From assembly GCF_022179445.1 (NCBI RefSeq), contig NZ_BPQU01000001.1:186001-250000 (forward strand): a stretch of DNA of 64,000 bases, given 5' to 3'. The notes under the pieces are model-generated. The model saw nothing but the letters and a program-made list of their open reading frames with translations, made no database searches and was not told the origin of the DNA. Of this stretch, positions 57,065 through 64,000 are shown piece after piece (position 1 is the first letter of the stretch; each line of letters starts with the position of its first letter). The translations under genes and the position numbers were made by a program. This DNA comes from Methylobacterium mesophilicum (GTDB lineage Bacteria > Pseudomonadota > Alphaproteobacteria > Rhizobiales > Beijerinckiaceae).

Positions 57065-57095
57065 GAGATGGGGCTTCCTATGATAGGAAGGTCAA
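57065..57095 (-). promoter_or_regulatory. CueR-type promoter of the copZ operon
   Basis: Minus strand: -35 TTGACC (57090-57095), 19-base spacer with the perfect dyad CTTCCTATGATAGGAAG (57074-57090), weak -10 CATCTC (57065-57070). It is the same layout as the copA promoter. Confidence 0.75.
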
Positions 57096-57180
57096 GGTCA
57101 CCGCCAGGACTTTCGCAATCGTCAGTTCTATTTTCTTGAACGCGGGCATGGCACGCGGATGGTGAGAGCCTCGGCGAATT

Positions 57181-57657
57181 TCAGGTCACCACGCCGCCTC
57201 GATACCGCGCGAAAACGGTCCGGGCTTCCGGCCCGAACAGGACGACGTCGTAGGTATCGCGCTCCATGCCCTCGACTTCCATGCCCGGGGAACCTGCGGG
57301 CATACCAGGAACGGCCAGCCCCGTACCCTGGGGCTTCTCCACCAGGAGGCGCTTGATCGCCCCGGCCGGAACGTGCCCCTCGACCACGTAACCGCCGACC
57401 TGGGCGGTGTGACACGAGGCGAGGTCCCGCGGCACGCCGAGGCGGACCTTGAGCGGGTTCACGGGCCCCTCGGTCACGGACACGGTGAACCCGTTTTCGC
57501 GGAGGTGCGCGACCCACTTCTCGCAGCAGCCGCAGGTCGGGTCCTTCGTCACCGCGACCGTTGGCAGGCCCTGCGCCAGGGCATGCCGCCCGAAGGCCAC
57601 CGATGCCGCCATGCCCAGGACCACGGCGCGCCGGGTCGTCCTCGTCGTGTCGATCAT
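57181..57657 (-). CDS. DUF411 exported metal-binding protein
   Basis: A 158-residue protein with a twin-arginine-like leader (TTRTTRRAVVLGMAASVAFGRHALA). The DUF411 body has DPTCGCCEKWVAHLRENGF near the start and LASCHTAQVGGYVVEGHVPAGAI further on; these Cys/His are putative copper ligands. DUF411 genes are regular members of copper-resistance clusters. It follows the CusA gene by 16 bases. Confidence 0.87.
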   Translation of the reverse strand: MIDTTRTTRRAVVLGMAASVAFGRHALAQGLPTVAVTKDPTCGCCEKWVAHLRENGFTVSVTEGPVNPLKVRLGVPRDLASCHTAQVGGYVVEGHVPAGAIKRLLVEKPQGTGLAVPGMPAGSPGMEVEGMERDTYDVVLFGPEARTVFARYRGGVVT

Positions 57658-57673
57658 GTTCGCTCTCCCGTCC

Positions 57674-60600
57674 TCACTCGGCTGCCAAGGGTAATCTTTC
57701 AGGTTCGACGGATTCCATCGCGGTATCGGACCTCGGTAGCCCCCATCCCTTCACGAGCCCGTAGACTGCTGGGATCACCACCAGGGTCAGCACCGTCGAC
57801 GAGACCATGCCGCCGATCATCGGCACCGCGATCCGCTGCATCACCTCCGAGCCCGAGCCGGTGCTCCAGAGGATGGGCAGGAGCCCGGCCATGATCGCAA
57901 CCACCGTCATCATCTTCGGGCGGACCCGCTCGACCGCTCCGACCATGATGGCCAGCCCCAGGTCGGCGCGGGTAAGCGGTTGCCCGGCCCGGTCGCGCTC
58001 GGCCCGGATCTCCGCCAACGCATGGTCAAGGTAGACCAGCATGATCACCCCGGTCTCAGCTGCCACGCCGGCCAACGCGATGAAGCCCACCGCCACGGCC
58101 ACCGACAGGTTGAAGCCCATCCACCACATCAGCCAGACGCCGCCGACGAGGGCGAAGGGCAACGACAGCATCACGATCACGGTCTCGGTCAGCCGACGGA
58201 AGTTGAGGTACAGCAGGAGGAAGACGATCAGCAGCGTCAGCGGCACCACGACCTTGAGCCGGGCGGTCGCGCGGTCGAGGTATTCGACCTGCCCACTCCA
58301 CTGCACCAGGGTGCCTTGGGGGAGCCTGACCTCATTGGCCACCGCCGCCCTGGCCTCGGCAACGTAGCCCCCGAGGTCGCGACCGACGACGTCGACGTAG
58401 ATGAAGACCGCGAGCTGCCCGTTCTCCGTCCGGATCTGCGTCGGGCCTCGGTTCAATTGCACCTTGGCGACCTCGCCGAGAGGCACGGTCCCCCCGCCGG
58501 CGATCGGCACCTGGACCTCGGAGGCGATGGAGCGCGGGTCAGAGCGGAAGGCGCGCGGGTAGCGCACGTTGACGGTGTAGCGCTCGCGGCCCTCGACGGT
58601 GTTGGTCACGCTCTCGCCGCCCAGCGCCATCCCGATCACGTCCTGCACGTCGCCGACGGTCAGGCCGTACCGGCCCAGCGCCTCGCGGTCGGGGGTGATG
58701 TCGAGGAAGTAGCCGCCCTGGACGCGCTCGGCATAGGCGCTCGACGTGCCCGGGACCGCCTTCACCACCGCCTCGACCTGGCGGGCGACCTTCTCCATCT
58801 CCGTCAGGTCCGTCCCCAGCACCTTGATCCCGACCGGCGTGCGGATGCCGGTCGAGAGCATGTCGATGCGGGCGCGGATTGGCTGGGTCCAGGCATTCGA
58901 TACCCCGGGGAACTGGAGCGCGGCGTCCATCTCGGCCTTCAGGCTCGCCGTCGTGACCCCGGGGCGCCATTCCGCCTTCGGCTTCAGGTTGACGATGGTC
59001 TCGAACATCTCGCTCGGCGCCGGGTCGGTCGCGGTGTTGGCCCGTCCGGCCTTGCCGTAGACCGAGGCCACTTCGGGGAAGGACTTGATGATCCGGTCTT
59101 GGGTGGCGAGCAGGTCGCCGGCCTTGGTCACCGAGATGCCCGGCAGGGTGGTGGGCATGTACATCAGGGTGCCCTCGTCGAGGTCGGGCATGAACTCCGA
59201 GCCGAGCCGGCTCGCCGGCCATGCCGTCGCCGCTAGGATGACGAGGGCGATCAGCACGGTGAGGACCCGCGCCCGCAGGACGCCGGCGATCAGGGGCCGA
59301 TAGATCCAGATCAGGAGTCTGTTCACCGGGTTGCGGTGCTCGGGGATAATCCGGCCTCGGACGAACAGGACCATCAGCGCCGGGACGAGGGTCAGGGACA
59401 GCACCGCCGCCGCCGCCATGGCGAACGTCTTGGTGAAGGCCAGCGGACCGAACAGGCGGCCCTCCTGGCTCTCCAGGGTGAAGATCGGCAGGAAGCTGAC
59501 CGTGATGATGAGGAGCGAGAAGAACAGCGACGGCCCGACCTCGCCCGCGGCCGCGATCAGGATCTCGACCCGGGGCTTGCCTGGGTCCGCCCGCTCCAGG
59601 TGCTTATGGGCGTTTTCGATCATCACGATGGCGGCGTCGATCATGGCGCCCACCGCGATGGCGATGCCACCGAGGCTCATGATGTTCGCCCCAAGCCCCA
59701 AGGCCTTCATGCCCGCGAACGCCATGAGGATGCCGACCGGCAACATCAGGATCGCGACCAGCGCGCTGCGGACGTGGAGCAGGAACACGACGCAGACGAG
59801 GGCGACGATGGCGCTCTCCTCGATCAGCGTGCCCTTGAGGGTCTCGATGGCCGCCTCGATGAGGTGCGAGCGGTCGTAGACCGGCAGGATCTCCGTGCCC
59901 TTGGGCAGGCTGGCGGCGACCTCGGTAAGCCGGGCCTTCACGTTCTCGATGACGTTCAGGGCGTTGGCCCCGAACCGCTGCAGGACGATCCCGCCGGCGA
60001 CCTCGCCGTCCCCGTTCATCTCGGTGATGCCGCGGCGCTCGTCGGGACCGAGCTCGACCTTAGCGACGTCCTTCACCCGCAGGGGCGTGCCCGCCTCGGT
60101 CCTCAGGACGATGCTCTCGATGTCGGCGACGCTCTTGAGGTACCCCCGCCCGCGGACGACGAACTCGAACTCGGACAGCTCGACGGTGCGGCCGCCGACG
60201 TCGGCGTTGCTGGCCCGAATGGCCTCCCGGAGCTTCGTCAGGGTGATGCCCTGCGCCCGGAGCCGGTTCGGGTCGACGACGACGTTGTACTGCTTCACGA
60301 AGCCGCCGACGCCGGCGACCTCCGCGACGCCCTCAGCGCGGGACGCCCCGAAGCGCACGACCCAGTCCTGGAGCGAGCGGAGCTCGGCCAGCGTGCGTTC
60401 CTTGGCGACGACGACGTACTGGTAGACCCAGCCGACGCCGGTCGCGTCCGGTCCCAGGGTCGGGGTCACGCCGGCCGGCAGGCGCTTCGCCACGGTGTTC
60501 AGGTATTCGAGCACCCGGCTGCGGGCCCAGTATGGGTCGGTGCCGTCCTCGAAGATGACGTAGACGAACGACACCCCGAAGAACGAGAAGCCACGCACGA

Positions 60601-60841
60601 CCTTCGACCGCGGCACCGTCAGCATGGCGGTGGTCAGGGGGTATGTGACCTGGTCCTCGATGACCTGGGGCGCCTGCCCTGGGTACTCTGTGTAGACGAT
60701 GGTCTGCACGTCCGACAGGTCCGGGATCGCGTCGAGCGGCAGGGTCTTCAGGGCGTAGAGCCCCGCTCCCACCGCGAACACCGTCCCGATCAGGACCAGC
60801 ATCAGATTCCTCGCCGACCAGGCGATCAGGCGGGCGATCAT
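57674..60841 (-). CDS. cusA: Cu(I)/Ag(I) RND efflux pump CusA
   Basis: A 1055-residue pump. The three methionines that carry Cu/Ag in E. coli CusA (573, 623, 672) all have counterparts: LMYMPTTLPGIS, APSEMFETIVNLKP and RIDMLSTGI, at the same spacings of 50 and 49 residues. The helix-4 motif AVGAMIDAAIVMIENAHKHL is also CusA-type. Twelve membrane helices and two periplasmic loops are evident. The ATG at 60841 overlaps the adaptor stop (ATGA). The frame is open further upstream across the adaptor gene but that part is antisense-like noise. Confidence 0.95.
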   Translation of the reverse strand: MIARLIAWSARNLMLVLIGTVFAVGAGLYALKTLPLDAIPDLSDVQTIVYTEYPGQAPQVIEDQVTYPLTTAMLTVPRSKVVRGFSFFGVSFVYVIFEDGTDPYWARSRVLEYLNTVAKRLPAGVTPTLGPDATGVGWVYQYVVVAKERTLAELRSLQDWVVRFGASRAEGVAEVAGVGGFVKQYNVVVDPNRLRAQGITLTKLREAIRASNADVGGRTVELSEFEFVVRGRGYLKSVADIESIVLRTEAGTPLRVKDVAKVELGPDERRGITEMNGDGEVAGGIVLQRFGANALNVIENVKARLTEVAASLPKGTEILPVYDRSHLIEAAIETLKGTLIEESAIVALVCVVFLLHVRSALVAILMLPVGILMAFAGMKALGLGANIMSLGGIAIAVGAMIDAAIVMIENAHKHLERADPGKPRVEILIAAAGEVGPSLFFSLLIITVSFLPIFTLESQEGRLFGPLAFTKTFAMAAAAVLSLTLVPALMVLFVRGRIIPEHRNPVNRLLIWIYRPLIAGVLRARVLTVLIALVILAATAWPASRLGSEFMPDLDEGTLMYMPTTLPGISVTKAGDLLATQDRIIKSFPEVASVYGKAGRANTATDPAPSEMFETIVNLKPKAEWRPGVTTASLKAEMDAALQFPGVSNAWTQPIRARIDMLSTGIRTPVGIKVLGTDLTEMEKVARQVEAVVKAVPGTSSAYAERVQGGYFLDITPDREALGRYGLTVGDVQDVIGMALGGESVTNTVEGRERYTVNVRYPRAFRSDPRSIASEVQVPIAGGGTVPLGEVAKVQLNRGPTQIRTENGQLAVFIYVDVVGRDLGGYVAEARAAVANEVRLPQGTLVQWSGQVEYLDRATARLKVVVPLTLLIVFLLLYLNFRRLTETVIVMLSLPFALVGGVWLMWWMGFNLSVAVAVGFIALAGVAAETGVIMLVYLDHALAEIRAERDRAGQPLTRADLGLAIMVGAVERVRPKMMTVVAIMAGLLPILWSTGSGSEVMQRIAVPMIGGMVSSTVLTLVVIPAVYGLVKGWGLPRSDTAMESVEPERLPLAAE

Positions 60842-62340
60842 GGCGCCTTCCCCTCGGCGGCGGCCTGCGGCCCGGGATCGGGCTTCGGCTCGGAAAGACC
60901 TTGGAGGGCCGCCTTCAGGTTGCTCTCGGCATCGATGAGGAAGTTGGCCGAGGTCACCACGCGGTTGCCGGCGACGATGCCGTCGCGGATCTCGACGTAG
61001 CCGTCGCCACGGGTGCCGAGCCTGACCGGTCTCGGCTCGAAGCGGCCCTCGCCCCTGTCGAGCAGGACGACCTGTTTCGTGCCGGTGTCGATGACCGCGT
61101 CGTCGGGCACCGCCACCACCGGCTTGTCGCTGCCCGTGGCGATCGTCACGTCGGCGAACATCCCCGGGCGCAGGTCGCCGTTCGGGTTCGGCAACTCGAT
61201 CCGCAGGCGGGCGGTCCGGGTCGCCATGGCGAGGTGCGGGTAGATCCGGGTCACCGTGCCGGTGAAGAGGCGATCCGGGAACGTCCGGGCGCGCACCGTC
61301 GCCGTCTGGCCCTCCGCCACGGCCGCCAAGTCGCGTTCTGTCACGTCGGCCAGGACCCAGACCTTGGAATGGTCGACGAGCTTGAACAGGGTGTCGCCAG
61401 ACTTGGCGCGCATGCCGTCGGAGACGTTGCGCTCGACCACGACGCCGTCGCGGGGCGCCGACCACGTGATGGTCGATGGTACCTTCCGGGTGCGCTCGAT
61501 CTCGTCGATGACCTCGGGCGGGATGCCGAGGTTCTCCAGGCGCCGCCGGGCGCCCTCGTAGCCGATGCCGGTGAGGTACTGCGCGGCGGCCGCGTTCATC
61601 TCCGGCGAGAACAGGCGCAGGAGCGGCTGGCCCTTGTGGACGTGGTCGCCGGTAGTGACGGCCTCGACCTTCTCGATGAAGGCGTCGGTACGCATCGCGA
61701 TGACCGAGATCCGGCGCTCGTCCTCCTCAATGGCGCCGGGCGCCCGCACCGGCATCGACAGGACCCGTCGCTCGGCCACCGCCGTCCGGACCCCGGTGCG
61801 CTGGAGCTTGCCGGGCGAGATTTTCACGGTGCCGTCGTCGGTGTCCTCCCCCTCGTAGACGGGGAGGTAGTCCATCCCCATCGAGTCCTTCTTCGGGGTC
61901 GGCGAGGTGTCCGGAAGGCCCATCGGGTTGCGGTAGAAGCGCACCTTGCGGGTCCCCGCAAGCGTGGTGGCCTGACCCATGGCCATGTCGCCGTGCCCGG
62001 CATCGGGCATCGCCTCCGCCTCGTCGGGTTCGTCGAAGCGCACGTCCTCGCTGGCGTGGACGGCGCGATAGTCTCGACCGTCCGCGGTGCGTGTCGGCTC
62101 CGAAGCGTAGTCCGGCTTCCCGTCCGGGTCCTGGTAGTAGACGATTGGTCCCGTCGCCTTGGCCGGGACCCGAGCGGGTACCGAAGGGGGCTGCCGAGTT
62201 CCCGGCAGCCATTGGCCGAACCCGGTCCGCGCCTGCTGGACGAGCGCCGGCACGGGGCTGCCCTCATGCCCAGCGCCATAGCCCAAAACCCCCGCCGCGA
62301 GCGCGGTGAGGGTCCCGGCTGCCCAAGCCGACCGGCTCAC
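60838..62340 (-). CDS. cusB: Cu/Ag RND adaptor CusB
   Basis: A 500-residue adaptor. After a short N-terminal anchor come two heavy-metal-binding-type segments (YYQDPDGKPDYASEP and FYRNPMGLPDTSPTPKKDSMGMDYLPVYEGE), as found in CusB relatives. The adaptor core follows (GKLQRTGVRTAVAERR, RLFSPEMNAAAAQYL, ITWSAPRDGVVVERNV). It starts with GTG overlapping the upstream stop (GTGA). It should hand Cu/Ag to the CusA pump encoded directly downstream. Confidence 0.92.
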   Translation of the reverse strand: MSRSAWAAGTLTALAAGVLGYGAGHEGSPVPALVQQARTGFGQWLPGTRQPPSVPARVPAKATGPIVYYQDPDGKPDYASEPTRTADGRDYRAVHASEDVRFDEPDEAEAMPDAGHGDMAMGQATTLAGTRKVRFYRNPMGLPDTSPTPKKDSMGMDYLPVYEGEDTDDGTVKISPGKLQRTGVRTAVAERRVLSMPVRAPGAIEEDERRISVIAMRTDAFIEKVEAVTTGDHVHKGQPLLRLFSPEMNAAAAQYLTGIGYEGARRRLENLGIPPEVIDEIERTRKVPSTITWSAPRDGVVVERNVSDGMRAKSGDTLFKLVDHSKVWVLADVTERDLAAVAEGQTATVRARTFPDRLFTGTVTRIYPHLAMATRTARLRIELPNPNGDLRPGMFADVTIATGSDKPVVAVPDDAVIDTGTKQVVLLDRGEGRFEPRPVRLGTRGDGYVEIRDGIVAGNRVVTSANFLIDAESNLKAALQGLSEPKPDPGPQAAAEGKAP

Positions 62341-62732
62341 TTGGTGGCCTTGAACACCAGCCTGTTCTCGACGGTGCCGGTCTCGCCCTGCACCTTGGCC
62401 CCGAGCGAGAGGCGCCAGCCGCCGGCCATCGTCAGCTTCGCCTTGAACCGGTAGACGCCCGGCTCCGGTGACGGCAGCTGCTCGATCTTCGAGGTCATCT
62501 CCTCCATGCTGTCGGGCGCCATGTCGATGCGCTTGGCGAAGATGACGGCGTTCGGCACGGGCTTGGACGTGCGCTTGTCGACGAGGCGGACGTCGAGGAT
62601 GGCCTCGCCCTGCCTGGCCTCGTCCTTCACCAGTTGGAACTCGTAGTCCTTGGTGTCAGCCCGGGCCGCGGTGGTCAGCGCGAGGCCGAGCAGCGCAGCC
62701 GTGAGGGCGCGCGAAAACGATGTCTTGGACAC
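62337..62732 (-). CDS. Exported YtkA/FixH-like protein
   Basis: A 131-residue protein with signal peptide (SRALTAALLGLALTTAARA) and a beta-rich YtkA-like body (GEAILDVRLVDKRTSKPVPNAVIFAKRIDM, then PGVYRFKAKLTMAGGWRLSL). A GTG start with AGGAGA eight bases upstream is chosen. Similar domains sit next to CusB genes, and one is fused into the adaptor at 54440. It is probably a periplasmic helper of the Cus system. Confidence 0.75.
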   Translation of the reverse strand: MSKTSFSRALTAALLGLALTTAARADTKDYEFQLVKDEARQGEAILDVRLVDKRTSKPVPNAVIFAKRIDMAPDSMEEMTSKIEQLPSPEPGVYRFKAKLTMAGGWRLSLGAKVQGETGTVENRLVFKATK

Positions 62733-62814
62733 GGTGGATGATCTCCTGAAAACGATGGGACCCGGGCCTTCAGGCGCGCGGGATCGGCCGGCGCAGGCGC
62801 CGGCGGCATCGGGT

Positions 62815-63228
62815 TCAGGCTCGGGGAGGCTCGGTGGGCGGCCCTTGCGACAGGCTGTCGAAAGAGGCGGTGACGCCCCAGGTCGGCCCCTCGAAGCGGG
62901 CAACGCGGCCCGGAAGTCCGACGGGGACCGGCAGCCCGGTGGCGACCTTCGCTAAGCAGAGGGCCATCAGCGGGCAGCCCTTCGAGCAGTCGGGCATGTC
63001 CGGCCGCTCCTTAGGGCAGCACGGCATCTCATCCATGGCCATCCCGGCCATGTCATCCATGGCTTCGTCGGGCATCGCCATGGCGTGCCCCTGAACGGCC
63101 GTCGGCGCGCGCATGCCGGCGGCGGCCGCGGATGCGGTCACCGGCGCAAGGGCGAGGCTGAGCACCGCCAGGAGCGGGAGCAGCCGTCGAAGGGCGAGCC
63201 AGAAGGTCACGAACGGACGATGCCACAT
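62815..63228 (-). CDS. Exported Met/Cys-rich protein
   Basis: A 137-residue protein with signal peptide (LLPLLAVLSLALAPVTASA) and a Met/Asp-rich, Cys-rich mature part (AMAMPDEAMDDMAGMAMDEM, then CCPKERPDMPDCSKGCPL). The ligand set suggests Cu(I) or Ag(I) binding. No family name is certain. It is the first gene of the Cus operon in this window, 27 bases after the MFS gene end. Confidence 0.65.
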   Translation of the reverse strand: MWHRPFVTFWLALRRLLPLLAVLSLALAPVTASAAAAGMRAPTAVQGHAMAMPDEAMDDMAGMAMDEMPCCPKERPDMPDCSKGCPLMALCLAKVATGLPVPVGLPGRVARFEGPTWGVTASFDSLSQGPPTEPPRA

Positions 63229-63255
63229 CGCATGTCGGCGAGGAAGGGACAGGGA

Positions 63256-64000
63256 CTACCTGACGCGCCAGAGCGATACGGCGAGTGCGACATTCGCGAG
63301 TGCGAGCACGGCAAGGAGAGCGTAGGTCGCGTCGGCGCCTGCATGCGTCAGCACGACGGCCCCGAGGGAGGGTGCAAGCGCCTGCGCCACCAGCCCCGGA
63401 CGGGCGAGCCGACCGACGAGCGGGGCGTAGCGCTCGGGACCGAACAGCGCGAGAGGCACCGTGCCGCGTGCGATGGAATAGATCCCGTTCCCGGCCCCGT
63501 AGAGGACGAGCGCCAATCCGACCACGGGCAAGTCCGCTGCCAGCATCGCGATCCCGATCGCCACGAGAACCATCGCCGCCGTCTGGGTCCAGAGGGGATG
63601 GTGCCGGCCCTTGCCGGCCATCTCGACGATGCGCGCCCCGACCTGCGACGGCCCGATCAGGGCGCCGTAGGCCACGGCCGAGGTCAACGCGACGCCACGG
63701 GCCTGCAGCAGGGTGATGAGGTGCACCGAGACCAGGGCCATCACAGTCCCGCCGAGGGTAAGCACCCCGGCCATGAGGAGGAAGGCGCGCCGCTCCCGAC
63801 CATGGAGACGAATGACGGGGCTCGTACCTGCGGGTCGCGTGACCGGATGTGCAGGGGGCCGGGGGATCACGAGAAGGACGAGGGGCAGCGTGACCGAGAG
63901 GTGCAGCCCGGCATAGGCTAGGCAGGTCCCACGCCAGCCAACCCGCTCGACCAGGAAGGCCGACAGCGGCCAGCCCACCGTGCTGGCAAAGCCGCCCCAC
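63256..64000 (-). CDS. MFS transporter (5' partial)
   Basis: The frame runs off the right edge, with WGGFAS upstream of VGWPLSAFLVERVGW. The visible 248 residues include about seven or eight hydrophobic helices and match the second part of an MFS permease (GPSQVGARIVEMAGKG, then LVLYGAGNGIYSIARGTVPLALFG). The substrate is unknown. Position before the Cus genes on the same strand suggests either co-transcription or merely adjacency. Confidence 0.75.
   Translation of the reverse strand, partial: WGGFASTVGWPLSAFLVERVGWRGTCLAYAGLHLSVTLPLVLLVIPRPPAHPVTRPAGTSPVIRLHGRERRAFLLMAGVLTLGGTVMALVSVHLITLLQARGVALTSAVAYGALIGPSQVGARIVEMAGKGRHHPLWTQTAAMVLVAIGIAMLAADLPVVGLALVLYGAGNGIYSIARGTVPLALFGPERYAPLVGRLARPGLVAQALAPSLGAVVLTHAGADATYALLAVLALANVALAVSLWRVR

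Noticed and set aside
60842..61465. N-terminal extension of CusA into the cusB gene
   Set aside because: CusA proteins begin MIARLI-like, and the ATGA overlap at 60838-60841 marks the true start.

Overview
The window comes from a high-GC alphaproteobacterium, most likely Methylobacterium or Methylorubrum. The rpsT-dnaA pair, the NADP-type isocitrate dehydrogenase, the ccmAB pair, a solo-EAL protein and two families of extragenic palindromes all fit that group. The assignment rests on gene content and protein character, not on a database search.

Positions 1-8.6 kb and 11.6-25.2 kb are ordinary chromosome. They hold a Sel1/PodJ-like protein (cut by the window edge), a LuxR-LuxI quorum-sensing pair with a likely lux box and a coupled small gene, icd, trmJ, ccmA-ccmB, rpsT, dnaA, a thiolase, a DUF2059 protein, an EAL phosphodiesterase, a FadJ-like multifunctional beta-oxidation enzyme, a DnaQ-like exonuclease with a SWIM finger, ligA, an MFS transporter and a phosphopantetheinyl transferase. 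Between ccmB and rpsT lies a lower-GC insert (about 9.24-11.6 kb). It carries a toxin-like nuclease gene overlapping its probable immunity gene; no ccmC follows ccmB.

A tRNA-Pro(CGG) at 25.2 kb marks the left edge of an integrated element (about 25.3-34.9 kb). The element has an Apea-like HEPN protein, a tyrosine integrase, an AlpA/excisionase-like gene and two divergent, translationally coupled operons of mostly unrecognised genes. These face each other across a region with three copies of CGAAGGATT. A separate 12-bp motif occurs twice beside the tRNA and once before the alpA-like gene. The layout resembles a small phage-like or satellite-like island. I found no right attachment site in the window.

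Positions 35.2-64 kb form a dense heavy-metal resistance region. The zinc/cadmium/lead part has a P1B-ATPase, a ZntR/CadR-type MerR regulator, a CDF exporter, a ZIP-like transporter, His-rich periplasmic proteins and a CzcBA pair. The copper/silver part has a CopA-type ATPase, CueR, a CopZ chaperone, a DUF411 protein, a DUF305 protein, several Cys/Met/His-rich exported proteins and two more RND adaptor-pump pairs, one of them a clear CusBA. Two promoters have a CueR-type layout and two have the other MerR regulator's layout, all with 19-bp spacers. None of the three RND systems has its own outer-membrane channel gene here. The window ends inside an MFS transporter gene.
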